In this document: positions 50,228 to 63,607 of the stretch, in pieces
Layout: every line of letters starts with the position of its first letter
Position numbering within the stretch: the stretch's first letter is position 1
DNA from: Albugo candida
Lineage: Eukaryota; Oomycota; Peronosporomycetes; Albuginales; Albuginaceae
Length of the DNA: 64,000 nucleotides
Assembly: GCA_905220665.1 (NCBI GenBank)
Contig: CAJNAR010000046.1
Location: 1-64,000 of the forward strand
Reading direction: 5' to 3'
Notes under the pieces: model-generated
Told to the model about the DNA's origin: nothing
Seen by the model: the letters and a program-made list of their open reading frames with translations, nothing else
Database searches by the model: none
Position numbers and translations under genes: made by a program

Positions 50228-52729
50228 GCAAGACGCTGACAGAAATCTGGCTGAAAAAGTCCACCATTTCAAGACGCAGACGAAATTCGCTATATATATA
50301 TATTCTTAAAAGATACCATAACTTTAAATCGTAGGATTTTTTATTTATTCCATGTGTTCCTCCTATCTTTTGTATAACATATGTTTTTTTCATTATTTGA
50401 TATTAAAACATCAAGTATTCTTTATGTCTTATCACTGAGAGCTTTTGGTGTACGAAACATTGTGGCTGTGCCTACTTCTATTTTTCTTTTTAATTAGGAA
50501 AAAGGTGGGTGTTCGTCGAGGCTTAAAACAGCTCCCAATCCTATCAAGTTGTAAGATTTCCAAGAATCGTGGAGGAATCCCTGGTGTATATTTCCGATTT
50601 TGTATACCATTAACTGTTACTCATGAGTGATGTCGAGTGATAATAGTACTAGGTTGGCAAGACGCTGACAGAAATCTGGCTGAAAAAGTCCACCATTTCA
50701 AGACGCAGACGAAATTCGCTATATATATCAATAAGTTCAAATCATAGGATTCATTTATCCCACGAGTTCCTCCTATATTTCCTATAACATGTATTTTTTT
50801 CATCATGTGATGAGCAAACATCAAGTATTCTTCATGTCTAAGCACTGGGAGGTTTTGGTTACGAAACATTCGTGTCAGTGCCTAACTCTATTTTCTTTCT
50901 GGTAAGGAAAAAGGTGAGTGTTCGTCCAGGCTTAGAACACCTACAACACGTACCGAGTTGACAGATTCCAGCAAGTGTGGAGGAATCCCTGGAGTATTTA
51001 CGTGACTTTGTATCCTATTGATTAATATCCATGCGTGATGTCGCCTGATAATACTGTATCCGGGTTAGCAAGACGCTAACAGAAATCTGGCTGAAAAAGT
51101 CCACCATTTCAAGACGCAGACGAAATTCGCTAGGTATATATATTCTTGAAAGATACCATAACTTTAAATCGTAGGATTTTTTATTTATTCCATGTGTTCC
51201 TCCTATCTTTTGTATAACATATGTTTTTTTCATTATTTGATATTAAAACATCAAGTATTCTTTATGTCTTATCACTGAGAGCTTTTGGTGTACGAAACAT
51301 TGTGGCTGTGCCTACTTCTATTTTTCTTTTTAATTAGGAAAAAGGTGGGTGTTCGTCGAGGCTTAAAACAGCTCCCAATCCTATCAAGTTGTAAGATTTC
51401 CAAGAATCGTGGGGGAATCCCTGGTGTATATTTCCGACTTTGTATACCATTAACTATTACTCATGAGTGATGTCGAGTGATAATAGTACTAGGTTGGCAA
51501 GACACTGACAGAAATCTGGCTGAAAAAGTCCACCATTTCAAGACGCTAACGAAATTCACTATATATATCAATAAGTTCAAATCATAGGATTTATTTATCC
51601 CACGAGTTCCTCCTATATTTCCTATAACATATATTTTTTTCATCATGTGATGAGCAAACATTAAGTATTCTTCATGTCTAAGCACTGGGAGGTTTTGGTT
51701 ACGAAACATTCGTGTCAGTGCCTAACTCTATTTTCTTTCTGGTAAGGAAAAAGGTGAGTGTTCGTCCAGGCTTAGAACACCTACAACACGTACCGAGTTG
51801 ACAGATTCCAGCAAGTGTGGAGGAATCCCTGGAGTATTTACGCGACTTTGTATCCTATTGATTAATATCCATGCGTGATGTCGCCTGATAATACTGTAGC
51901 CGGGTTAGCAAGACGCTGACAGAAATCTGGCTGAAAAAGTCCACCATTTCAAGACGCAGACGAAATTCGCTATATATATCAATAAGTTCAAATCATAGGA
52001 TTTATTTATCCCACGAGTTCCTCCTATATTTCCTATAACATATATTTTTTTCATTATGTGATGAGCAAACATCAAGTATTCTTCATGTCTAAGCACTGGG
52101 AGGTTTTGGTTACGAAACATTCGTGTCAGTGCCTAACTCTATTTTCTTTCTGGTAAGGAAAAAGGTGAGTGTTCGTCCAGGCTTAGAACACCTACAACAC
52201 GTACCGAGTTGACAGATTCCAGCAAGTGTGGAGGAATCCCTGGAGTATTTACGCGACTTTGTATCCTATTGATTAATATCCATGCGTGATGTCGCCTGAT
52301 AATACTGTAGCCGGGTTAGCAAGACGCTGACAGAAATCTGGCTGAAAAAGTCCACCATTTCAAGACGCAGACGAAATTCGCTATATATATCAATAAGTTC
52401 AAATCATAGGATTTATTTATCCCACGAGTTCCTCCTATATTTCCTATAACATATATTTTTTTCATTATGTGATGAGCAAACATCAAGTATTCTTCATGTC
52501 TAAGCACTGGGAGGTTTTGGTTACGAAACATTCGTGTCAGTGCCTAACTCTATTTTCTTTCTGGTAAGGAAAAAGGTGAGTGTTCGTCCAAGCTTAGAAC
52601 ACCTACAACACGTACCGAGTTGACAGATTCCAGCAAGTGTGGAAGAATCCCTGGAGTATTTACGCGACTTTGTATCCTATTGATTAATATCGATGAGTGA
52701 TGTCGCGTGATAATACTCTAGCCGGGTTA
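50228..52729. repeat. Units B-A and B-A-A-A with the second B subtype
   Basis: Monomer starts: B 50228, A 50657; B 51068, A 51497, A 51908, A 52319. Both B monomers have ATAACTTTAAATC, TTCCATGTG and ATTCTTTATG; only 51068 has GCTAGGTATATA and CGTGGGGGAATCC. Confidence 0.92.
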
Positions 52730-55700
52730 GCAAGACGCTGACAGAAATCTGGCTGAAAAAGTCCACCATTTCAAGACGCAGACGAAATTCGCTATATATA
52801 TATATTCTTAAAAGATACCATGACTTTAAATCGTAGGATTTTTTATTTATTCCACTTGTTCCTCCTATCTTTTGTATAACATATGTTTTTTTCATTATTT
52901 GATATTAAAACATCAAGTATTTATTATGTCTTATCACTGAGAGCTTTTGGTGTACGAAACATTGTAGCTGTGCCTACTTCTATTTTTCTTTTTAATTAGG
53001 AAAAAGGTGGGTGTTCGTCGAGGCTTAAAACAGCTCCCAATCCTATCAAGTTGTAAGATTTCCAAGAATCGTGGAGGAATCCCTGGTGTATATTTCCGAT
53101 TTTGTATACCATTAACTGTTACTCATGAGTGATGTCGAGTGATAATAGTACTAGGTTGGCAAGACGCTGACAGAAATCTGGCTGAAAAAGTCCACCATTT
53201 CAAGACGCAGACGAAATTCGCTATATATATCAATAAGTTCAAATCATAGGATTTATTTATCCCACGAGTTCCTCCTATATTTCCTATAACATATATTTTT
53301 TTCATCATGTGATGAGCAAACATCAAGTATTCTTCATGTCTAAGCACTGGGAGGTTTTGGTTACGAAACATTCGTGTCAGTGCCTAACTCTATTTTCTTT
53401 CTGGTAAGGAAAAAGGTGAGTGTTCGTCCAGGCTTAGAACACCTACAACACGTACCGAGTTGACAGATTCCAGCAAGTGTGGAGGAATCCCTGGAGTATT
53501 TACGCGACTTTGTATCCTATTGATTAATATCCATGCGTGATGTCGCCTGATAATACTGTAGCCGGGTTAGCAAGACGCTGACAGAAATCTGGCTGAAAAA
53601 GTCCACCATTTCAAGACGCAGACGAAATTCGCTATATATATATATTCTTGAAAGATACCATGACTTTAAATCGTAGGATTTTTTATTTATTCCACGTGTT
53701 CCTCCTATCTTTTGTATAACATATGTTTTTTTCATTATTTGATATTAAAACATCAAGTATTTATTATGTCTTATCACTGAGAGCTTTTGGTGTACGAAAC
53801 ATTGTGGCTGTGCCTACTTCTATTTTTCTTTTTAATTAGGAAAAAGGTGGGTGTTCGTCGAGGCTTAAAACAGCTCCCAATCCTATCAAGTTGTAAGATT
53901 TCCAAGAATCGTGGAGGAATCCCTGGTGTATATTCCCGATTTTGTATACCATTAACTATTATTCATGAGTGATGTCGAGTGATAATAGAACTAGGTTGGC
54001 AAGACGCTGACAGAAATCTGGCTGAAAAAGTCCACCATTTCAAGACGCTAACGAAATTCACTATATATATCAATAAGTTCAAATCATAGGATTTATTTAT
54101 CCCACGAGTTCCTCCTATATTTCCTATAACATATATTTTTTTCATCATGTGATGAGCAAACATCAAGTATTCTTCATGTCTAAGCACTGGGAGGTTTTGG
54201 TTACGAAACATTCCTGTCAGTGCCCAACTCTATTTTCTTTCTGGTAAGGAAAAAGGTGAGTGTTCGTCCAGGCTTAGAACACCTACAACACGTACCGAGT
54301 TGACAGATTCCAGCAAGTGTGGAGGAATCCCTGGAGTATTTACGCGACTTTGTATCCTATTGATTAATATCCATGCGTGATGTCGCCTGATAATACTGTA
54401 GCCGGGTTAGCAAGACGCTGACAGAAATCTGGCTGAAAAAGTCCACCATTTCAAGACGCAGACGAAATTCGCTATATATATCAATAAGTTCAAATCATAG
54501 GATTTATTTATCCCACGAGTTCCTCCTATATTTCCTATAACATATATTTTTTTCATTATGTGATGAGCAAACATCAAGTATTCTTCATGTCTAAGCACTG
54601 GGAGGTTTTGGTTACGAAACATTCGTGTCAGTGCCTAACTCTATTTTCTTTCTGGTAAGGAAAAAGGTGAGTGTTCGTCCAGGCTTAGAACACCTACAAC
54701 ACGTACCGAGTTGACAGATTCCAGCAAGTGTGGAGGAATCCCTGGAGTATTTACGCGACTTTGTATCCTATTGATTAATATCCATGCGTGATGTCGCCTG
54801 ATAATACTGTAGCCGGGTTAGCAAGACGCTGACAGAAATCTGGCTGAAAAAGTCCACCATTTCAAGACGCAGACGAAATTCGCTATATATATCAATAAGT
54901 TCAAATCATAGGATTTATTTATCCCACGAGTTCCTCCTATATTTCCTATAACATATATTTTTTTCATTATGTGATGAGCAAACATCAAGTATTCTTCATG
55001 TCTAAGCACTGGGAGGTTTTGGTTACGAAACATTCGTGTCAGTGCCTAACTCTATTTTCTTTCTGGTAAGGAAAAAGGTGAGTGTTCGTCCAGGCTTAGA
55101 ACACCTACAACACGTACCGAGTTGACAGATTCCAGCAAGTGTGGAGGAATCCCTGGAGTATTTACGCGACTTTGTATCCTATTGATTAATATCCATGCGT
55201 GATGTCGCCTGATAATACTGTAGCCGGGTTAGCAAGACGCTGACAGAAATCTGGCTGAAAAAGTCCACCATTTCAAGACGCAGACGAAATTCGCTATATA
55301 TATCAATAAGTTCAAATCATAGGATTTATTTATCCCACGAGTTCCTCCTATATTTCCTATAACATATATTTTTTTCATTATGTGATGAGCAAACATCAAG
55401 TATTCTTCATGTCTAAGCACTGGGAGGTTTTGGTTACGAAACATTCGTGTCAGTGCCTAACTCTATTTTCTTTCTGGTAAGGAAAAAGGTGAGTGTTCGT
55501 CCAGGCTTAGAACACCTACAACACGTACCGAGTTGACAGATTCCAGCAAGTGTGGAGGAATCCCTGGAGTATTTACGCGACTTTGTATCCTATTGATTAA
55601 TATCCATGCGTGATGTCGCCTGATAATACTGTAGCCGGGTTAGCAAGACGCTGACAGAAATCTGGCTGAAAAAGTCCACCATTTCAAGACGCAGACGAAA

Positions 55701-56053
55701 TTCGCTATATATATCAATAAGTTCAAATCATAGGATTTATTTATCCCACGAGTTCCTCCTATATTTCCTATAACATATATTTTTTTCATTATGTGATGAG
55801 CAAACATCAAGTATTCTTCATGTCTAAGCACTGGGAGGTTTTGGTTACGAAACATTCGTGTCAGTGCCTAACTCTATTTTCTTTCTGGTAAGGAAAAAGG
55901 TGAGTGTTCGTCCAAGCTTAGAACACCTACAACACGTACCGAGTTGACAGATTCCAGCAAGTGTGGAAGAATCCCTGGAGTATTTACGCGACTTTGTATC
56001 CTATTGATTAATATCGATGAGTGATGTCGCGTGATAATACTCTAGCCGGGTTA
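52730..56053. repeat. Units B-A and B plus five A
   Basis: Monomer starts: B 52730, A 53159; B 53570, A 53999, A 54410, A 54821, A 55232, A 55643. The A copies at 54410-55232 appear identical to one another by eye. The last A has the CCAAGCTTAG/ATCGATGAG haplotype. This block repeats the order and variants seen from 46475 on, 6255 bp earlier, with two extra A. Confidence 0.92.
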
Positions 56054-58120
56054 GCAAGACGCTGACAGAAATCTGGCTGAAAAAGTCCACCATTTCAAGA
56101 CGCAGACGAAATTCGCTATATATATATTCTTAAAAGATACCATGACTTTAAATCGTAGGATTTTTTATTTATTCCACGTTCCTCCTATCTTTTGTATAAC
56201 ATATGTTTTTTTCATTATTTGATATTAAAACATCAAGTATTTATTATGTCTTATCACTGAGAGCTTTTGGTGTACGAAACATTGTAGCTGTGCCTACTTC
56301 TATTTTTCTTTTTAATTAGGAAAAAGGTGGGTGTTCGTCGAGGCTTAAAACAGCTCCCAATCCTATCAAGTTGTAAGATTTCCAAGAATCGTGGAGGAAT
56401 CCCTGGTGTATATTTCCGATTTTGTATACCATTAACTGTTACTCATGAGTGATGTCGAGTGATAATAGTACTAGGTTGGCAAGACGCTGACAGAAATCTG
56501 GCTGAAAAAGTCCACCATTTCAAGACGCAGACGAAATTCGCTATATATATCAATAAGTTCAAATCATAGGATTCATTTATCCCACGAGTTCCTCCTATAT
56601 TTCCTATAACATGTATTTTTTTCATCATGTGATGAGCAAACATCAAGTATTCTTCATGTCTAAGCACTGGGAGGTTTTGGTTACGAAACATTCGTGTCAG
56701 TGCCTAACTCTATTTTCTTTCTGGTAAGGAAAAAGGTGAGTGTTCGTCCAGGCTTAGAACACCTACAACACGTACCGAGTTGACAGATTCCAGCAAGTGT
56801 GGAGGAATCCCTGGAGTATTTACGACTTTGTATCCTATTGATTAATATCCATGCGTGATGTCGCCTGATAATACTGTATCCGGGTTAGCAAGACGCTGAC
56901 AGAAATCTGGCTGAAAAAGTCCACCATTTCAAGACGCAGACGAAATTCGCTAGGTATATATATTCTTGAAAGATACCATAACTTTAAATCGTAGGATTTT
57001 TTATTTATTCCATGTGTTCCTCCTATCTTTTGTATAACATATGATATTAAAACATCAAGTATTCTTTATGTCTTATCACTGAGAGCTTTTGGTGTACGAA
57101 ACATTGTGGCTGTGCCTACTTCTATTTTTCTTTTTAATTAGGAAAAAGGTGGGTGTTCGTCGAGGCTTAAAACAGCTCCCAATCCTATCAAGTTGTAAGA
57201 TTTCCAAGAATCGTGGGGGAATCCCTGGTGTATATTTCCGACTTTGTATACCATTAACTATTACTCATGAGTGATGTCGAGTGATAATAGTACTAGGTTG
57301 GCAAGACACTGACAGAAATCTGGCTGAAAAAGTCCACCATTTCAAGACGCTAACGAAATTCACTATATATATCAATAAGTTCAAATCATAGGATTTATTT
57401 ATCCCACGAGTTCCTCCTATATTTCCTATAACATATATTTTTTTCATCATGTGATGAGCAAACATCAAGTATTCTTCATGTCTAAGCACTGGGAGGTTTT
57501 GGTTACGAAACATTCGTGTCAGTGCCTAACTCTATTTTCTTTCTGGTAAGGAAAAAGGTGAGTGTTCGTCGAGGCTTAAAACAGCTCCCAATCCTATCAA
57601 GTTGTAAGATTTCCAAGAATCGTGGAGGAATCCCTGGTGTATATTTCCGATTTTGTATACCATTAACTGTTACTCATGAGTGATGTCGAGTGATAATAGT
57701 ACTAGGTTGGCAAGACGCTGACAGAAATCTGGCTGAAAAAGTCCACCATTTCAAGACGCAGACGAAATTCGCTATATATATCAATAAGTTCAAATCATAG
57801 GATTCATTTATCCCACGAGTTCCTCCTATATTTCCTATAACATATATTTTTTTCATCATGTGATGAGCAAACATCAAGTATTCTTCATGTCTAAGCACTG
57901 GGAGGTTTTGGTTACGAAACATTCGTGTCAGTGCCTAACTCTATTTTCTTTCTGGTAAGGAAAAAGGTGAGTGTTCGTCCAGGCTTAGAACACCTACAAC
58001 ACGTACCGAGTTGACAGATTCCAGCAAGTGTGGAGGAATCCCTGGAGTATTTACGTGACTTTGTATCCTATTGATTAATATCCATGCGTGATGTCGCCTG
58101 ATAATACTGTATCCGGGTTA
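56054..58120. repeat. Units B-A and B-chimera-A with short B monomers
   Basis: Monomer starts: B 56054 (425 bp, TTCCACGTTCC lacking three bases), A 56479 (TTTACGACTTTG lacking two bases), B 56888 (413 bp; the poly-T block and following bases, 16 bp, are deleted at ATATGATATTAAAAC near 57043), chimera 57301, A 57710. Confidence 0.9.
57301..57709. repeat. A-to-B chimeric monomer (409 bp)
   Basis: The first about 270 bp are type A (CAATAAGTTCAAATC, GGTTACGAAACATTCGTG, GGTGAGTGTTCGTC). From about 57571 the text is B (GAGGCTTAAAACAGCTCCCA, TTGTAAGATTTCC, ending ACTAGGTTG). The switch lies in a stretch the two types share (GTTCGTC), as expected for recombination between aligned A and B copies. Confidence 0.9.
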
Positions 58121-61100
58121 GCAAGACGCTGACAGAAATCTGGCTGAAAAAGTCCACCATTTCAAGACGCAGACGAAATTCGCTAGGTATATATATTCTT
58201 GAAAGATACCATAACTTTAAATCGTAGGATTTTTTATTTATTCCATGTGTTCCTCCTATCTTTTGTATAACATATGTTTTTTTCATTATTTGATATTAAA
58301 ACATCAAGTATTCTTTATGTCTTATCACTGAGAGCTTTTGGTGTACGAAACATTGTGGCTGTGCCTACTTCTTTTTTTCTTTTTAATTAGGAAAAAGGTG
58401 GGTGTTCGTCGAGGCTTAAAACAGCTCCCAATCCTATCAAGTTGTAAGATTTCCAAGAATCGTGTGGGAATCCCTGGTGTATATTTCCGACTTTGTATAC
58501 CATTAACTATTACTCATGAGTGATGTCGAGTGATAATAGTACTAGGTTGGCAAGACGCTGACAGAAATCTGGCTGAAAAAGTCCACCATTTCAAGACGCA
58601 GACGAAATTCGCTATATATATCAATAAGTTCAAATCATAGGATTCATTTATCCCACGAGTTCCTCCTATATTTCCTATAACATGTATTTTTTTCATCATG
58701 TGATGAGCAAACATCAAGTATTCTTCATGTCTAAGCACTGGGAGGTTTTGGTTACGAAACATTCGTGTCAGTGCCTAACTCTATTTTCTTTCTGGTAAGG
58801 AAAAAGGTGAGTGTTCGTCCAGGCTTAGAACACCTACAACACGTACCGAGTTGACAGATTCCAGCAAGTGTGGAGGAATCCCTGGAGTATTTACGTGACT
58901 TTGTATCCTATTGATTAATATCCATGCGTGATGTCGCCTGATAATACTGTATCCGGGTTAGCAAGACGCTAACAGAAATCTGGCTGAAAAAGTCCACCAT
59001 TTCAAGACGCAGACGAAATTCGCTAGGTATATATATTCTTGAAAGATACCATAACTTTAAATCGTAGGATTTTTTATTTATTCCATGTGTTCCTCCTATC
59101 TTTTGTATAACATATGTTTTTTTCATTATTTGATATTAAAACATCAAGTATTCTTTATGTCTTATCACTGAGAGCTTTTGGTGTACGAAACATTGTGGCT
59201 GTGCCTACTTCTTTTTTTCTTTTTAATTAGGAAAAAGGTGGGTGTTCGTCGAGGCTTAAAACAGCTCCCAATCCTATCAAGTTGTAAGATTTCCAAGAAT
59301 CGTGGGGGAATCCCTGGTGTATATTTCCGACTTTGTATACCATTAACTATTACTCATGAGTGATGTCGAGTGATAATAGTACTAGGTTGGCAAGACGCTG
59401 ACAGAAATCTGGCTGAAAAAGTTTACCATTTCAAGACGCAGACGAAATTCGCTATATATATCAATAAGTTCAAATCATAGGATTTATTTATCCCACGAGT
59501 TCCTCCTATATTTCCTATAACATATATTTTTTTCATTATGTGATGAGCAAACATCAAGTATTCTTCATGTCTAAGCACTGGGAGGTTTTGGTTACGAAAC
59601 ATTCGTGTCAGTGCCTAACTCTATTTTCTTTCTGGTAAGGAAAAAGGTGAGTGTTCGTCCAGGCTTAGAACACCTACAACACGTACCGAGTTGACAGATT
59701 CCAGCAAGTGTGGAGGAATCCCTGGAGTATTTACGCGATTTTGTATCCTATTGATTAATATCCATGCGTGATGTCGCCTGATAATACTGTAGCCGGGTTA
59801 GCAAGACGCTGACAGAAATCTGGCTGAAAAAGTCCACCATTTCAAGACGCAGACGAAATTCGCTAGGTATATATATTCTTGAAAGATACCATAACTTTAA
59901 ATCGTAGGATTTTTTATTTATTCCATGTGTTCCTCCTATCTTTTGTATAACATATGTTTTTTTCATTATTTGATATTAAAACATCAAGTATTCTTTATGT
60001 CTTATCACTGAGAGCTTTTGGTGTACGAAACATTGTGGCTGTGCCTACTTCTTTTTTTCTTTTTAATTAGGAAAAAGGTGGGTGTTCGTCGAGGCTTAAA
60101 ACAGCTCCCAATCCTATCAAGTTGTAAGATTTCCAAGAATCGTGGGGGAATCCCTGGTGTATATTTCCGACTTTGTATACCATTAACTATTACTCATGAG
60201 TGATGTCGAGTGATAATAGTACTAGGTTGGCAAGACACTGACAGAAATCTGGCTGAAAAAGTCCACCATTTCAAGACGCTAACGAAATTCACTATATATA
60301 TCAATAAGTTCAAATCATAGGATTTATTTATCCCACGAGTTCCTCCTATATTTCCTATAACATATATTTTTTTCATCATGTGATGAGCAAACATCAAGTA
60401 TTCTTCATGTCTAAGCACTGGGAGGTTTTGGTTACGAAACATTCCTGTCAGTGCCTAACTCTATTTTCTTTCTGGTAAGGAAAAAGGTGAGTGTTCGTCC
60501 AGGCTTAGAACACCTACAACACGTACCGAGTTGACAGATTCCAGCAAGTGTGGAGGAATCCCTGGAGTATTTACGTGACTTTGTATCCTATTGATTAATA
60601 TCCATGCGTGATGTCGCCTGATAATACTGTATCCGGGTTAGCAAGACGCTGACAGAAATCTGGCTGAAAAAGTCCACCATTTCAAGACGCAGACGAAATT
60701 CGCTAGGTATATATATTCTTGAAAGATACCATAACTTTAAATCGTAGGATTTTTTATTTATTCCATGTGTTCCTCCTATCTTTTGTATAACATATGTTTT
60801 TTTCATTATTTGATATTAAAACATCAAGTATTCTTTATGTCTTATCACTGAGAGCTTTTGGTGTACGAAACATTGTGGCTGTGCCTACTTCTTTTTTTCT
60901 TTTTAATTAGGAAAAAGGTGGGTGTTCGTCGAGGCTTAAAACAGCTCCCAATCCTATCAAGTTGTAAGATTTCCAAGAATCGTGGGGGAATCCCTGGTGT
61001 ATATTTCCGACTTTGTATACCATTAACTATTACTCATGAGTGATGTCGAGTGATAATAGTACTAGGTTGGCAAGACGCTGACAGAAATCTGGCTGAAAAA

Positions 61101-61480
61101 GTTTACCATTTCAAGACGCAGACGAAATTCGCTATATATATCAATAAGTTCAAATCATAGGATTTATTTATCCCACGAGTTCCTCCTATATTTCCTATAA
61201 CATATATTTTTTTCATTATGTGATGAGCAAACATCAAGTATTCTTCATGTCTAAGCACTGGGAGGTTTTGGTTACGAAACATTCGTGTCAGTGCCTAACT
61301 CTATTTTCTTTCTGGTAAGGAAAAAGGTGAGTGTTCGTCCAGGCTTAGAACACCTACAACACGTACCGAGTTGACAGATTCCAGCAAGTGTGGAGGAATC
61401 CCTGGAGTATTTACGCGACTTTGTATCCTATTGATTAATATCCATGCGTGATGTCGCCTGATAATACTGTAGCCGGGTTA
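58121..61480. repeat. Four B-A dimers, 840 bp each
   Basis: B starts at 58121, 58961, 59801 and 60641; A at 58550, 59390, 60230 and 61070. All B are of the GCTAGGTATATA/ATTCTTTATG subtype and read CTTCTTTTTTTC where others have CTTCTATTTTTC. The A at 59390 and 61070 share the rare core change GTTTACCATT (59421 and 61101, 1680 bp apart), and the other two A differ. This suggests a higher period of two dimers at the right-hand end. Confidence 0.93.
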
Positions 61481-63196
61481 GCAAGACGCTGACAGAAATC
61501 TGGCTGAAAAAGTCCACCATTTCAAGACGCAGACGAAATTCGCTATATATATATATTCTTGAAAGATACCATAACTTTAAATCGTAGGATTTTTTATTTA
61601 TTCCACGTGTTCCTCCTATCTTTTGTATAACATATGTTTTTTTCATTATTTGATATTAAAACATCAAGTATTTATTATGTCTTATCACTGAGAGCTTTTG
61701 GTGTACGAAACATTGTGGCTGTGCCTACTTCTATTTTTCTTTTTAATTAGGAAAAAGGTGGGTGTTCGTCGAGGCTTAAAACAGCTCCCAATCCTATCAA
61801 GTTGTAAGATTTCCAAGAATCGTGGAGGAATCCCTGGTGTATATTTCCGATTTTGTATACCTTTAACTATTACTCATGAGTGATGTCGAGTGATAATAGT
61901 ACTAGGTTGGCAAGACGCTGACAGAAATCTGGCTGAAAAAGTCCACCATTTCAAGACGCAGACGAAATTCGCTATATTTATATATATTCTTAAAAGATAC
62001 CATGACTTTAAATCGTAGGATTTTTTATTTATTCCACGTGTTCCTCCTATCTTTTGTATAACATATGTTTTTTTCATTATTTGATATTAAAACATCAAGT
62101 ATTTATTATGTCTTATCACTGAGAGCTTTTGGTGTACGAAACATTGTGGCTGTGCCTACTTCTATTTTTCTTTTTAATTAGGAAAAAGGTGGGTGTTCGT
62201 CGAGGCTTAAAACAGCTCCCAATCCTATCAAGTTGTAAGATTTCCAAGAATCGTGGAGGAATCCCTGGTGTATATTTCCGATTTTGTATACCATTAACTA
62301 TTACTCATGAGTGATGTCGAGTGATAATAGTACTAGGTTGGCAAGACACTGACAGAAATCTGGCTGAAAAAGTCCACCATTTCAAGACGCAGACGAAATT
62401 CGCTATATATATATTCTTGAAAGATACCATGACTTTAAATCGTAGGATTTTTTATTTATTCCACGTGTTCCTCCTATCTTTTGTATAACATATGTTTTTT
62501 TCATTATTTGATATTAAAACATCAAGTATTTATTATGTCTTATCACTGAGAGCTTTTGGTGTACGAAACATTGTGGCTGTGCCTACTTCTATTTTTCTTT
62601 TTAATTAGGAAAAAGGTGGGTGTTCGTCGAGGCTTAAAACAGCTCCCAATCCTATCAAGTTGTAAGATTTCCAAGAATCGTGGGGGAATCCCTGGTGTAT
62701 ATTTCCGACTTTGTATACCATTAACTATTACTCATGAGTGATGTCGAGTGATAATAGTACTAGGTTGGCAAGACGCTGACAGAAATCTGGCTGAAAAAGT
62801 CCACCATTTCAAGACGCAGACGAAATTCGCTATATATATATATTCTTAAAAGATACCATGACTTTAAATCGTAGGATTTTTTATTTATTCCACGTGTTCC
62901 TCCTATCTTTTGTATAACATATGTTTTTTTCATTATTTGATATTAAAACATCAAGTATTTATTATGTCTTATCACTGAGAGCTTTTGGTGTACGAAACAT
63001 TGTGGCTGTGCCTACTTCTATTTTTCTTTTTAATTAGGAAAAAGGTGGGTGTTCGTCGAGGCTTAAAACAGCTCCCAATCCTATCAAGTTGTAAGATTTC
63101 CAAGAATCGTGGGGGAATCCCTGGTGTATATTTCCGACTTTGTATACCATTAACTATTACTCATGAGTGATGTCGAGTGATAATAGTACTAGGTTG
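61481..63196. repeat. Four B monomers in direct tandem
   Basis: B starts at 61481, 61910, 62341 and 62768, spaced 429, 431 and 427 bp. This is the only place in the window where B follows B. The copies differ at GTGGAGGAATCC versus GTGGGGGAATCC, CCGATTTTG versus CCGACTTTG, and in the TA tract. Confidence 0.93.
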
Positions 63197-63607
63197 GCAA
63201 GACACTGACAGAAATCTGGCTGAAAAAGTCCACCATTTCAAGACGCTAACGAAATTCACTATATATATCAATAAGTTCAAATCATAGGATTTATTTATCC
63301 CACGAGTTCCTCCTATATTTCCTATAACATATATTTTTTTCATCATGTGATGAGCAAACATCAAGTATTCTTCATGTCTAAGCACTGGGAGGTTTTGGTT
63401 ACGAAACATTCCTGTCAGTGCCTAACTCTATTTTCTTTCTGGTAAGGAAAAAGGTGAGTGTTCGTCCAGGCTTAGAACACCTACAACACGTACCGAGTTG
63501 ACAGATTCCAGCAAGTGTGGAGGAATCCCTGGAGTATTTACGCGACTTTGTATCCTATTGATTAATATCCATGCGTGATGTCGCCTGATAATACTGTAGC
63601 CGGGTTA
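63197..63607. repeat. Type A monomer (411 bp)
   Basis: A of the post-B subtype with GACACTGACAG, CTAACGAAATTCACT and ATTCCTGTC. These variants match the A at 60230. Confidence 0.92.
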
